Positions 43,717-52,911 of a stretch of 64,000 bases of DNA are shown piece by piece (within the stretch, counting starts at the first letter, position 1; every line of letters starts with the position of its first letter). The stretch is from JBCDGH01 sp038751365. GTDB taxonomy: Bacteria > Patescibacteriota > JACMRA01. The DNA is taken from the NCBI GenBank assembly GCA_038751365.1, contig JBCDGH010000001.1, forward strand, positions 1 to 64,000, given 5' to 3'. Made by a program: the position numbers and the translations under genes. A model generated the notes under the pieces. The model was not told the DNA's origin, did not search any database, and was given only the letters and a program-made list of their open reading frames with translations.

Positions 43717-45678
43717 ATGTCAACAAACTATGGAGCGTCAAATATCACTGTACTTGAAGGTTTAGAAGCGGTGAGAAAAAGACCTGGAATGTATATCGGA
43801 AATACAGGCAAGGAGGGTCTACATAGATGTCTTGGAGAAATTCTGGATAACTCTGTAGACGAATATATGGCTGGGCATGCTACTACCATAAAAGTATTAG
43901 TACGAAATGACACTTCCATTTTAATTAGTGATGACGGCAGAGGAATACCTACAGATATTCATGCCAAAACTGGAAAAAGTGCTGTCGAGACTATAATGAC
44001 AGTTTTACACGCAGGCGGAAAATTTGACCAGGCTAATTATCAGTTTTCAGGAGGATTGCACGGTGTAGGCGCTAGTGTAGTTAATGCTTTATCAGAGAAA
44101 ATGCAGATTTGGGTACTCAGAGATAAAAAAGTACATTACATACCCTTTTCCAAAGGTAAGGTAACGGCTAAAATGATCGACTTTGAGTCAGATTTATTAG
44201 CTAGTAAATTTCCTGAGATTATAGAGCATTTAGTTTGGGACAAGTCAGGCACTGTTACTACTTTCTGGCCTGATAAAACTATGTTCGAAACTACATCTTT
44301 TAATGTTAAAGAGATTGAAGAGAATCTTAAACAAACTGCTTATCTAAACAAAGGTATTAAAATTATTTTTGAAGTCGAAGCAGCAGACGGCACCAGTAAC
44401 TTGCAAGAATTTTGTTACCCTAAAGGTATCTTTACTTTTTTGGAAGATGTGACTAAAGGTGAAAGCTTACAGACACCAATTATCCACCTAGAAGCTAAAA
44501 CAGATAACTTTCAGATGGAACTAGCCATGACATACAGCAGTGACTATAACGAAAGACTGTTTGCTTTTACTAACGGAATTATCAATCCAGAAGGTGGTGC
44601 TCATGTAACCGGTTTTAAATCCGCTTTGACTAAGTTAATCAATAACTATGCTTCATCCAAGAATTACTTCAAAAAAGACGAAAGATTTACAAGCGATGAT
44701 CTGAAAGAAGGGGTTAGAGTAGTCTTATCTATTAAGATGACTGATCCACAGTTTACTTCACAGTCAAAAGTAAAATTAGGTTCAACTATAGCTAGAACAA
44801 TTACTGACAGGATGGTTACTGAGAGATTAGGTACTTTTTTAGAAGAAAATCCTAGTGTGGGAGCTTCTGTAGTACAAAAAGCCCAGCTAGCTATGAAAGC
44901 ACGCTTGGCAGCTAAGTCTGCACGGGATAATATTCTCAGAAAAGGGGTGTTAGACAGTATGGCACTACCTGGAAAACTAGCAGATTGTAGTGAAAAAGAT
45001 CCCGAAAAAAGTGAAATATTTATTGTAGAAGGAGATTCTGCGGGAGGAAGCGCAAAACAAGGTAGAGATAGAAATACTCAAGCAATTTTACCCCTCAGAG
45101 GGAAAGTTTTGAACACAGAAAAGGCAACTTTAGATAGAATCCTTAATTATGAAGGCATTAAAAACATGATAATTGCTTTTGGTACTGGTATCGGCGACAA
45201 ATTTGATATTGATAAATTACGTTATCACAAAATTGTACTGATGACAGATGCTGATGTAGATGGTGCTCACATAACTACGCTTTTATTAACTTTCTTGTAT
45301 AGATATATGCCCGTCTTGATCGAGGATGGTTACATTTATATGGCTAGACCACCACTTTATAAGATACAATGGGGTAAAAAATTTGAGTACGTTTACTCCG
45401 ATGTGGAAAAGGAAGCTCTACTTAAACGAGTAAATTCAGCTAATCCGGATAAAGACATAAAGTTTGAGATTCAAAGATATAAAGGTTTAGGGGAGATGAA
45501 CCCCGAGCAACTATGGGAAACCACCATGAACCCAGTTTCAAGAATGTTGTACCAAGTTACAGTAGGCGAAGCGGCTATTGCTGATAAAGTATTTGAGGAT
45601 CTTATGGGAAGCGAAGTAGAACCTAGGAAGAAATTTATTGATGAAAACGCTATCTTTGCTGATGTAGACATGGTTTAG
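43717..45678 (+). CDS. gyrB: DNA gyrase subunit B
   Basis: ATPase subunit of gyrase, 653 residues from 43717. GHKL ATPase motifs are ILDNSVDEYMAG, ISDDGRGIP and SGGLHGVGASVVNALS. The transducer follows, and the TOPRIM domain has IVEGDSAGGSAKQGRDR, LPLRGKVLNTEKA and MTDADVDGAHI. The C-terminal KYLGLGEMN-type segment (QRYKGLGEMNPEQLWETTMNP) is present. The size is that of the short GyrB form without the E. coli insert. gyrA is not in the window. The start at 43717 was chosen from promoter spacing. Continues into the Nudix gene after 16 bp. Confidence 0.95.
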   Translation: MSTNYGASNITVLEGLEAVRKRPGMYIGNTGKEGLHRCLGEILDNSVDEYMAGHATTIKVLVRNDTSILISDDGRGIPTDIHAKTGKSAVETIMTVLHAGGKFDQANYQFSGGLHGVGASVVNALSEKMQIWVLRDKKVHYIPFSKGKVTAKMIDFESDLLASKFPEIIEHLVWDKSGTVTTFWPDKTMFETTSFNVKEIEENLKQTAYLNKGIKIIFEVEAADGTSNLQEFCYPKGIFTFLEDVTKGESLQTPIIHLEAKTDNFQMELAMTYSSDYNERLFAFTNGIINPEGGAHVTGFKSALTKLINNYASSKNYFKKDERFTSDDLKEGVRVVLSIKMTDPQFTSQSKVKLGSTIARTITDRMVTERLGTFLEENPSVGASVVQKAQLAMKARLAAKSARDNILRKGVLDSMALPGKLADCSEKDPEKSEIFIVEGDSAGGSAKQGRDRNTQAILPLRGKVLNTEKATLDRILNYEGIKNMIIAFGTGIGDKFDIDKLRYHKIVLMTDADVDGAHITTLLLTFLYRYMPVLIEDGYIYMARPPLYKIQWGKKFEYVYSDVEKEALLKRVNSANPDKDIKFEIQRYKGLGEMNPEQLWETTMNPVSRMLYQVTVGEAAIADKVFEDLMGSEVEPRKKFIDENAIFADVDMV

Positions 45679-45694
45679 ACCAAAGCTATTTTTT

Positions 45695-46150
45695 ATGAAT
45701 GAAGGTTCTGGAGCTTTTTTATTATTTTCAAACGGTCTTGTGGGTCTGCAGTTAAAAGATAATTTAGACTACCTATCTGACAAGTGGTGTGTATCGGCTT
45801 TTGGTGGAGGTTTTGAGCAAGGTGAAGATCAGCTAACGTGTTTAAAAAGAGAGCTTTACGAAGAGTTACAAATAAAGAATGTAGCTGATAGTCAGATTGT
45901 TAAGGTGGGAGACTATGAAGCTAAACTTAAAGAAAATCAAATTGTTTTAGCTCATCAGTTTATTATTGTCGGTTTAGATATGAACCTTCTTAAACCCTCT
46001 GAAGGAAATCTATGTATTATTGATCCAAATAGTAATATCAACGGTGAAAATTTAAGAATTGGTGAAATTGCTGAACACTATTATTACGACACTATTAAGA
46101 TGTGTATCTCACTTCACAAAAAATATATTCTAAACGGTTCCTATAAATAA
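45695..46150 (+). CDS. Nudix hydrolase
   Basis: 151 residues with a Nudix box GGFEQGEDQLTCLKRELYEEL followed by QI. The Gly that normally comes after the EE pair is replaced, but the metal-binding Glu residues are present. Substrate unknown; possibly a damaged nucleotide or a nucleotide sugar. Co-transcribed with gyrB by position. Ends 5 bp before the convergent FtsQ-like gene. Confidence 0.8.
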   Translation: MNEGSGAFLLFSNGLVGLQLKDNLDYLSDKWCVSAFGGGFEQGEDQLTCLKRELYEELQIKNVADSQIVKVGDYEAKLKENQIVLAHQFIIVGLDMNLLKPSEGNLCIIDPNSNINGENLRIGEIAEHYYYDTIKMCISLHKKYILNGSYK

Positions 46151-46154
46151 GACT

Positions 46155-47396
46155 TTAGTTGATATCCGCACACTCTTTACCTACCTCACATACAAAGACT
46201 CTTTTGGGTATTCTAAAGTCAATATAGCTTATTTGACCAGTCTCTAGCTTGTCTTCAATTGAGTTGTTTCTAATGCTTGTGTTGATAACCGATTTAATCC
46301 TTTTAAGCTGGTTGTCGCTGGTCATGGCTGTTGAATCGAATAATAATCTAACCCCACTCGCCGTTCTGATTTCTACATCAGTATCAAGTAAACTTGGTAG
46401 AGAAGTCCTGCTCAAAGAAATATTTAGCTCTTCAAATACACCCCATAGCCAAGCAACAAACCAAAACCTGTTTAGTTGTTCAGTGTTTTCTTCTAACGGA
46501 TAGTCTTTGAGGCTCATACCTGATCGGTCAAAAGAGATAATTCTATCTACTTCCACTACGTTTTCTCGCAAATTTAAATTATCTTCTGTCAGCACCTTGC
46601 CTTCTTGGCTAATTCTCCAGTATTTTTTTTCTGTGTTTTCTACAACCCCTAAAGTAATTAGAATAGGTTCGGTAGTAATTTTTAATGATACTTTGTTTGG
46701 CCAGTTTCGCTCTACTACATCTACCGATTTTATTTCTGGTACAAATCTTTTAGCTTGCTGAGTCAAAATATAATCGTTGATATACCAGTAGCTATTACTT
46801 GGCAAAACTCCAAAAGTCTTCGATTGCCTGATATTTTGAATTAGAGAATTAACCTGCTTATCATTTAAGTAAGATTTATCTTCAAAAGACACTGCATAGG
46901 ATTTAACCAAAAAAAATCTATCAAAAAAAGAAATGTAAGCAAAACCAACAAAAGAACTAAAAATTACCAGCAGGGCCAATATTTTGTTAAAGTATTCGAG
47001 TAATCCCCATTTAATGACATAAAATTTTAGATTTTTCCAAATATTTCTGAAGTCAAATATGTTAGTACTTCTGCCGACTAAATTTAGATTCTTGTAACCA
47101 AAAGAAAACTTTTTCGCTGAACCTAGTTTAATCTTATTTTTAACTTTGTCTTTAATTAGATGATCGTTGTTTGGTTTAAATACTTTGAAATTGTCATTTT
47201 TTTTGCTAAAACTACTTTTTTTGCTAAGCCCAGGTCGGTAATAAGGGCTACGATTTGATTTTATACTGTTTAGGTCTTTATACTGCTTACTTATAGTAAG
47301 TTTATGAAATATTCTGGCAAAAAAACCTTTGCCACTAGCTCGGGACGCTAACTTCTGAGAATAGCTTGATGCTTTCTTGGAGTTAGTAAAAATCAT
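46155..47396 (-). CDS. FtsQ-like cell-division protein with POTRA domain
   Basis: 413 residues. A long basic Lys/Ser-rich N-terminal region (1-135) lies before one membrane helix (about 140-162). A POTRA-like domain follows, with the FtsQ hallmark VPEIKSVDVVERNWPNKVSLKITTEPIL and the small domain after it. The C-terminus has two Cys (VFVCEVGKECADIN). FtsQ links early and late divisome proteins. The N-terminal extension is much longer than in model bacteria. Its promoter has TTGACT and TATAAA with 17-bp spacing, 36 nt from the ATG. Confidence 0.8.
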   Translation of the reverse strand: MIFTNSKKASSYSQKLASRASGKGFFARIFHKLTISKQYKDLNSIKSNRSPYYRPGLSKKSSFSKKNDNFKVFKPNNDHLIKDKVKNKIKLGSAKKFSFGYKNLNLVGRSTNIFDFRNIWKNLKFYVIKWGLLEYFNKILALLVIFSSFVGFAYISFFDRFFLVKSYAVSFEDKSYLNDKQVNSLIQNIRQSKTFGVLPSNSYWYINDYILTQQAKRFVPEIKSVDVVERNWPNKVSLKITTEPILITLGVVENTEKKYWRISQEGKVLTEDNLNLRENVVEVDRIISFDRSGMSLKDYPLEENTEQLNRFWFVAWLWGVFEELNISLSRTSLPSLLDTDVEIRTASGVRLLFDSTAMTSDNQLKRIKSVINTSIRNNSIEDKLETGQISYIDFRIPKRVFVCEVGKECADIN

Positions 47397-47432
47397 ACAC
47401 TAATTTATATTATCTTACCCTTTGTTAGTCAA
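47397..47432 (-). promoter_or_regulatory. Leaderless-type promoter with full -10
   Basis: On the minus strand TTGACT (47432-47427), 17-bp spacer, TATAAA, then 7 nt to the ATG at 47396. The clearest example of the leaderless layout in the window. Confidence 0.65.
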
Positions 47433-48567
47433 CTATGCCGTACTCAGACCACCAATATTTGAAGCTGTCATTCTCAATGTGCTTTCTTATCTGATCCATC
47501 AAATCAAAATAAAATTCTAAATTGTGGAGTGTTGCTAATCTATATGCAAGTAATTCTTTTGCCCTAAATAGATGGCATAAGTAAGCTTTAGAGTAGGTTT
47601 TTAGTATATTAAGTTTTGAATTTGGATTGATGGGGCTAAAATCAAACAAAAAAGCTGAGGAGGTTATATTTATTTTTTTATAGCTTTTATTAGAGGTTTT
47701 GACTAATAGAGAACCGTGTCGCGCATTCCGAGTTGGGTAAACGCAGTCAAACATATCTATCCCTCTAGCTACCATTTCAACAATATCTTTGGGAGTGCCT
47801 ACGCCTAATAAGTGTCTAGGTTTGTACTCTTCAAGAATTTCAGTTTGGGCTAGCACTTGTGAATACATTATTTCCTGAGGTTCACCCCCATTTGCTACAC
47901 CACCTATAGAGTAGCCAGGTAAATCTAGCTCCATCGTTAACCTAGCAGACTCCTTTCTGAGGTGAGTAAACTGAGCTCCTTGAGGTATGCCAAATAACAA
48001 ATTTTGATGCAAATACTGTTGACGTAATAATTCAAAAGCTATTTTGCTTCTTTTTGCCCACCTGTATGTGCGTTCCATAGCTTTTTTGGCTTGTGACTCG
48101 CTTACTTCAGCCGCTAATGCTTGATCCAAAACTAAAGCAATATCTGAGCCCAAGATAGTTTGAATTTTCATAGATTTTTCAGGACTCAAAAATTTGGTGT
48201 CACCGTTTTTAGGTACTCTAAATCTAACTCCCTCTTCGCTAAACTTGCTTATTTTACTTAGACTAAAGGCTTGGAAGCCTCCTGAATCAGTTAAAATTGG
48301 TTTTCTCCAGGTATTAAAGCTATGCAAACCTTCAGCTTTCTGCAATATTTCTAAGCCAGGTTGTAACCACAGATGGTAGGTGTTGCCTAGGATTATCTGT
48401 GCACCTAATTGTTGCATTTCATCCATAGATAATGACTTTATACTACCCAGTGTCCCAATTGGCATAAATACAGGAGTTTTGACAGTACCATGGGGTAGTT
48501 GTAACATTCCTCCACGTGCTTTTGTAGTCGAGCAAGTATAATCAATGTCAAAAATTTTTCTAGCCAT
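47425..48567 (-). CDS. tgt: tRNA-guanine transglycosylase (Tgt), zinc ligands missing
   Basis: Exchanges G34 for preQ1 or queuine in GUN-anticodon tRNAs. The 380 residues keep both catalytic Asp residues, D94 in ILTDSGGFQ and D274 in FDCVYPTRNARHG, and the SIGGVANGGE pocket. In the usual CxCxxC zinc site before YSRAYL, this protein reads SKLNILKTYSKAYL with no Cys. The structural zinc is therefore probably lost. Substrate-binding DEC is LDQA. Function is likely but altered specificity is possible. The promoter shape (TTGACT 37 nt before the ATG) matches its neighbours. Confidence 0.9.
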   Translation of the reverse strand: MARKIFDIDYTCSTTKARGGMLQLPHGTVKTPVFMPIGTLGSIKSLSMDEMQQLGAQIILGNTYHLWLQPGLEILQKAEGLHSFNTWRKPILTDSGGFQAFSLSKISKFSEEGVRFRVPKNGDTKFLSPEKSMKIQTILGSDIALVLDQALAAEVSESQAKKAMERTYRWAKRSKIAFELLRQQYLHQNLLFGIPQGAQFTHLRKESARLTMELDLPGYSIGGVANGGEPQEIMYSQVLAQTEILEEYKPRHLLGVGTPKDIVEMVARGIDMFDCVYPTRNARHGSLLVKTSNKSYKKINITSSAFLFDFSPINPNSKLNILKTYSKAYLCHLFRAKELLAYRLATLHNLEFYFDLMDQIRKHIENDSFKYWWSEYGIVD

Positions 48568-48604
48568 CTTAACTTAAGATTCAATAATCCCTTTATTTAG
48601 TCAA
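48568..48604 (-). promoter_or_regulatory. tgt: Leaderless-type tgt promoter
   Basis: Minus-strand TTGACT (48604-48599) starts 37 nt before the ATG. Confidence 0.4.
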
Positions 48605-48624
48605 AACGATAGCTTATAAATCAA

Positions 48625-50355
48625 TCAGAATTCGAGATATAATCTTCTTGATTCAAGGTTGGTTAGCTCAGCACTATCTTCAATATACAGCTTTAAAAAA
48701 TTAATTAGATCATTTAGAGAATCTACTGCAATCTCACTACCACTTTGATAGGCTGAAATCTGTGAGTTAGGGTTAAGGTTGTTTGCCTGCATTATTACTC
48801 TAAGCTCGTCTCGTGCCCTTAGTCTTTCATCAGTATTTTGCCTTATAAATTCAATACTATTTTCTAGATTGCGAGCGAAGATTACTTGATCTCTACTATT
48901 TACAAAGTCTGTGTTTATCACTATGCCAGCTAAAGGGAATTCGTTGAAGATTGAATCGCTAGCTAGAGTTTGGTCTGGGTTTAGTCGTTGTTTGCCAACA
49001 ATATTTTCGAGTTCGGTGACATAAGGTTCAATCATTAAAAGTGTATGAATATCACCTGAGGAAAATGCTTGAGTAAGGCTGTTCGGATCATTACTAGTAA
49101 CATATTCAATTGAGCTAGTGCGTACTTTTTTGTTGAACAAAAATAAATCGAGACCTTGCTTAATTATGGGATTGTTCGGAAAATAACCTACTTTTTGGTT
49201 ATTGGTATCACTGAGGTCATTAACGCTTTGACTCTGGCTAATTAAAAAAAGGTTAGGGTGGTTAGGTAATTCAATGATTTGAGATACAATTTTAAGGTTT
49301 TTTGACTTGATAGCTCCACTGATTACATTTGGCATATCGCTGTAGCCGCCAATATAACCTTTCTCAGCCAAGATCGTATCCATTACTTGAGCCCCTGATC
49401 CCAGATACTTTATTTTTATAGGAAATTCCGAGTTAAATTTCTCTTGATATACAATTAAAGGTAGGTTGGCTGTAGCTCTATATGTAAATACTGTAAAACT
49501 TTTTGAATCACTCATTTCATGGTTATAAAAACTAAATATTATACTAAACAATAAACTCAATAAGACTAACACTGCACAGCTAATTTTTAGCTTAGACCAT
49601 CTAAGCCTACTTAAATAGTTTGCTAGTGTATATTCAAAAATAAAGGCTAAAAAAATAATCAGAACTACATAAGTATACAAAAAATCTGTTCTAAAAGTCT
49701 GTTGAAGCTGGGCTATTCTGACACCAAAGCCAAATTCAGCACCAACTATAATTTCGCTGATAATACCTACACCAAAAGCCCAAATAACAATACTTGGGAT
49801 TATCCGATAAGATAGTAGTAAAGTTATTGGTAAAATAAAGTGTTTAAACCTTCTAGTTTTTGTAAGATTCCATGACTTTTGTAGGTTTTGATATTGCCTT
49901 TCTTCTTTGTTGATTGTAACTATCAAGTAATTTAAATATAGAAATAAAGTAGTTAGGGAAATAACCGCAATCTTAGTTTGTTCACTAATTCCAAATATTA
50001 GGATAGATATTGGGATCATGATTGGCGCGGGCAAATATCTTAGTACTTGTTGAATTCTGCTGATAATGAAGTGAGCTTTAGGTACAAGGGTAGTCAGAAA
50101 AATAAGTAGATAAGAGATAATAATTCCTAAAGATATACCTATGACTATTCTGGTATAGCTAAATGTAAGGTCTGCTACGAATATCTTTAAAAAATCTGTT
50201 GTTCTAACACTCTGTAGAATCAAGCTAGGGCTCGTAAAAAAACTATGATTAACTAAATTGACTACAGATAATAATTCCCAAAGTAGTAATGTTAAAGACC
50301 AAAAAATGAAATTTTTTACTGTCCCGTTTAGATAGTTTTGGTATTTCAGTTTCAT
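48625..50355 (-). CDS. ABC importer permease fused to its substrate-binding domain (SsuC/TauC + SsuA/TauA type)
   Basis: 576 residues. The first ~255 form a six-helix permease with the EAA-like loop (NLTKTRRFKHFILPITLL...IIPSIVIWAFGVGIISEIIVG). A further membrane helix (about 258-278) leads to a periplasmic-binding-protein-like domain (FTVFTYRATANLPLIVYQEKF, GGYSDMPNVISGA, FPNNPIIKQGLD). Relatives take up sulfonates, taurine, nitrate or thiamine precursors; the substrate here is unknown. Fusion of the binding protein to the permease suits a cell without a periplasm. Starts 2 bp after the ATPase gene. Confidence 0.85.
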   Translation of the reverse strand: MKLKYQNYLNGTVKNFIFWSLTLLLWELLSVVNLVNHSFFTSPSLILQSVRTTDFLKIFVADLTFSYTRIVIGISLGIIISYLLIFLTTLVPKAHFIISRIQQVLRYLPAPIMIPISILIFGISEQTKIAVISLTTLFLYLNYLIVTINKEERQYQNLQKSWNLTKTRRFKHFILPITLLLSYRIIPSIVIWAFGVGIISEIIVGAEFGFGVRIAQLQQTFRTDFLYTYVVLIIFLAFIFEYTLANYLSRLRWSKLKISCAVLVLLSLLFSIIFSFYNHEMSDSKSFTVFTYRATANLPLIVYQEKFNSEFPIKIKYLGSGAQVMDTILAEKGYIGGYSDMPNVISGAIKSKNLKIVSQIIELPNHPNLFLISQSQSVNDLSDTNNQKVGYFPNNPIIKQGLDLFLFNKKVRTSSIEYVTSNDPNSLTQAFSSGDIHTLLMIEPYVTELENIVGKQRLNPDQTLASDSIFNEFPLAGIVINTDFVNSRDQVIFARNLENSIEFIRQNTDERLRARDELRVIMQANNLNPNSQISAYQSGSEIAVDSLNDLINFLKLYIEDSAELTNLESRRLYLEF

Positions 50356-50357
50356 AG

Positions 50358-51032
50358 TTAATTCTTGAACCCTTTTTTATGAATTTGTAGTCTTGAGTCG
50401 TTTTTATGACTAAAGTTAAATACGTCTCCTGGTAATAAATCTAAGATCATTGGGTTATGAGAAATGGAAATTAGCTTGAATTTGTACTTTTTTTGTTCTT
50501 GTAGCAGCCAAGTGGCAATTTCAGCTATCGTGCTTTGATCAAGTGCTGAAAATACCTCATCAAGTAACATATATTTTGGTTTGCTTAGCATTTCTCTAAA
50601 TAGTATAAGCTTTTGAAGCTGACCTCCGCTGAGATTGTAAGCGTCATGATATTCTTCTGATGCGAGGTTTATATCCTTTAGCTTTACTTTAATTAATCTG
50701 TTTAGCCAATGTAATTGCTCACATATTTGGGACAGGTTATAGAGATCCTTGATCCTGGATGTGCCTGTGGCTAACATTAGATTCTTTTCAATACTGCACC
50801 ACCAGAGCCAACTTTGTCTGTAGTTTTGATCTATATAAGAAAAACTCGTGTTTTGTGCCTTTAAATCCTCCAGAATAAATTTTAGAAAGGTACTTTTTCC
50901 TACTCCATTTTCACCCCAAAAATGATTAATATCACTTTCCAAATTAATACTGAGATGATCTATTATCAAAGAAGGTGAAAGGTCTATAAAATATGGTCCA
51001 AAATGAGTAGTTAACGTTTTTTTGTGATTCAT
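50358..51032 (-). CDS. ABC importer ATP-binding subunit
   Basis: 224 residues from ATG 51032; a TTG at 51056, directly after the upstream stop, would add eight. Walker A WGENGVGKSTFLK, signature LSGGQLQKLILFREML and Walker B YMLLDEVFSALD are complete. The N-terminal strands are shortened. Partner of the fused permease/binding protein encoded next. It lies in an operon with the lipoprotein-like gene before it. Confidence 0.85.
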   Translation of the reverse strand: MNHKKTLTTHFGPYFIDLSPSLIIDHLSINLESDINHFWGENGVGKSTFLKFILEDLKAQNTSFSYIDQNYRQSWLWWCSIEKNLMLATGTSRIKDLYNLSQICEQLHWLNRLIKVKLKDINLASEEYHDAYNLSGGQLQKLILFREMLSKPKYMLLDEVFSALDQSTIAEIATWLLQEQKKYKFKLISISHNPMILDLLPGDVFNFSHKNDSRLQIHKKGFKN

Positions 51033-51056
51033 ATATCTTAAAGCCAGTTTTATCAA

Positions 51057-51764
51057 CTATGATTCTTGTTTTTTTGAACCTTCAAATTTGACTACGAGAT
51101 CTGACTTCTTTGTGCTTTGAATTAATATTTTGGAATTCTCTAAAACTATATCTACGTTTAAAACTATAGGAGATTCTTCTGTCGCTTTAGGAATATTTAT
51201 ACCTAGTGTCTCAAGGTCATTAAGTAACTTTAATTTATTCTCAGGGCTCACTCTTTGCCCACCTACTTCAAAATCTACTTCAAAATACGTACTCACAAAG
51301 TCAGAGCTGTTTTTATCAGTATTAGTCTCTATTTTGCCTTCTATCATAGATAGCACTTTCGGATATTGATCATCAATTTTAAGACTTTCAAAACCAAGTA
51401 AATCTAAGTCTAAACCACTCGCTTCAAACCTGAAATCTTTATTTTCTTTAATTTTTAGCTCACTCTTTGGAAATACTATCGCGTTTGTAATTAAACTTGC
51501 TCTGTTACCTACATAATGACCAGTAAAACTATTCGATGATGTGTCGATAGGGCTATTAATGCTTGGTAGACTGACAGCTTTCTCAACAACTGTATCATCT
51601 TCATTGACTTTAGTTTCTAATTCAGTGTTTGTTTCCGTATTATTATTTCTCTGACTTTGCCAAAAAGCTACTGTACCAACACCCAATATCGAGGTTAAGA
51701 CTATTGCAATTACCAAGAAGTAGATACGTTTTTTGTTATAAGTTATTAGCTTACCCAAATTCAT
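51057..51764 (-). CDS. Membrane-anchored protein, paralogue A
   Basis: Not recognised; 235 residues. N-terminal membrane helix (about 14-35), an acidic linker, then a beta-rich outside domain (GHYVGNRASLITNAIVFPKSELKIKENKDFRFEASGLDLDLLGF). It clearly resembles the neighbour at 51822-52550 in layout and spacing (GEYVGVKSSFLNSNIQFPESRLSISNDTSFTYTGSGFDLGIL). It leads the ABC importer operon, so it may help capture the imported substrate. Confidence 0.6.
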   Translation of the reverse strand: MNLGKLITYNKKRIYFLVIAIVLTSILGVGTVAFWQSQRNNNTETNTELETKVNEDDTVVEKAVSLPSINSPIDTSSNSFTGHYVGNRASLITNAIVFPKSELKIKENKDFRFEASGLDLDLLGFESLKIDDQYPKVLSMIEGKIETNTDKNSSDFVSTYFEVDFEVGGQRVSPENKLKLLNDLETLGINIPKATEESPIVLNVDIVLENSKILIQSTKKSDLVVKFEGSKKQES

Positions 51765-51800
51765 GATCAGATAGTAATAACTTAATTAATATCCGGTCAA
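51765..51800 (-). promoter_or_regulatory. Leaderless-type promoter of the importer operon
   Basis: Minus-strand TTGACC (51800-51795) starts 36 nt before the ATG at 51764, with TTACTA after 17 bp. Confidence 0.5.
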
Positions 51801-51821
51801 GCTTTGGAAATAGGTGTTTAT

Positions 51822-52550
51822 TTAGATATTCTTCCTACCAAAAAAATTAAAGATATACACTGCATCAGTGTTGTTATTTATGTTGATGGTGTTGTTGATA
51901 GTTTCCAGTGAAGCCTGAGTGTAGATTGGCAAAGTAGATGTTGGATTAGGTATTATCAAACCGGCTATTTCTAGGCTTTTTTCAAGATTGCTTCTAACAT
52001 CACTCTCCACAACAGTACCGTTGAGAAAAAATTCAGTTTCAATTTTATTAATTGTTATTTGCATAGTTTGCTCAGAATCAGAAATAAAACTGCCAAACAT
52101 AACCGCGTTGACAGTGGGGTACTGGTTATTTACTGCTAAAGCAGGATTATTTAGGATTCCTAAGTCAAAACCAGAACCTGTATAAGTAAATGATGTATCA
52201 TTAGAGATAGATAATCTGCTTTCTGGAAACTGAATATTTGAGTTCAAAAAGCTTGATTTGACACCAACATATTCGCCATTAAGAGTAGGTTGAACTAAAT
52301 CAATTTCCGGTGTTGTAACCTCAACTTCAGACTGCTTATTGGTGTAGTCGACCTCGGGTGATGATAAGGATTGCTTGAATTCTGAATAGTCCTCAGGCTG
52401 AAATTCTTGGGTAGGAAAATTATCAAAAGAAGCCTTAGCTTGAGATTGATAGTAGGAAAAAAATATTACCCCAGTTACTACTAAAGTCGACAGTATTGCT
52501 GCAAAGGCGAACCAATTCCTACGCCATATTGTTTTATTTAGTAAGTTCAT
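51822..52550 (-). CDS. Membrane-anchored protein, paralogue B
   Basis: Not recognised; 242 residues, same layout as paralogue A: membrane helix at about 12-34, low-complexity acidic linker, then a beta-rich domain. Shared blocks include FPESRLSI/FPKSELKI, SGFDLGILNNPAL/SGLDLDLLGFESL and NQYPTVNAVMFGSF/DQYPKVLSMIEGKI. The pair arose by tandem duplication and has diverged strongly. No TTGAC box at the standard distance was found, and the leader is T/A-rich. Confidence 0.6.
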   Translation of the reverse strand: MNLLNKTIWRRNWFAFAAILSTLVVTGVIFFSYYQSQAKASFDNFPTQEFQPEDYSEFKQSLSSPEVDYTNKQSEVEVTTPEIDLVQPTLNGEYVGVKSSFLNSNIQFPESRLSISNDTSFTYTGSGFDLGILNNPALAVNNQYPTVNAVMFGSFISDSEQTMQITINKIETEFFLNGTVVESDVRSNLEKSLEIAGLIIPNPTSTLPIYTQASLETINNTININNNTDAVYIFNFFGRKNI

Positions 52551-52911
52551 AGCAATTTTTGTTTTTTTATTTGGTTTATCAATTTTATTTAAGTAGAAAG
52601 TTTGTGCTTTATTTTAGTAAATGTCAAAAATTTTTATAAAGCTTGCTCGAGTATGATTATGAATTAAGTAGCAAAAAAGTATTTTTTAATTACTATTCTA
52701 TTTGTACTTCCAACTCTTACTACTATACTTTTAATAATTGAGTAAATAACTAAGTTGCTAGGATTAGTTGGTGCGAAAGTTTGAATAAGTTAGTATGAGA
52801 AGAGGTGTACAATTACTAAATTATAATCGGCAAGAATAGGGTGTGGGCTGTGCAACTGTTTTGACAAAGCAAGAACAAAAGCTTTAGCTACGATTATAAG
52901 TTTTGCACATT
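52551..52911. other. Intergenic stretch between divergent genes
   Basis: 361 bp with no credible ORF or RNA fold by eye. It holds TTGACA at 52861-52866 and TATAAG at 52895-52900 before leuS, but their spacing (28 bp) is wrong for one promoter, so the leuS promoter is not settled. Confidence 0.4.

Noticed and set aside
52861..52900. TTGACA/TATAAG pair as the leuS promoter
   Set aside because: The 28-bp spacing is far from 17 bp; either box may be real but not as a pair.
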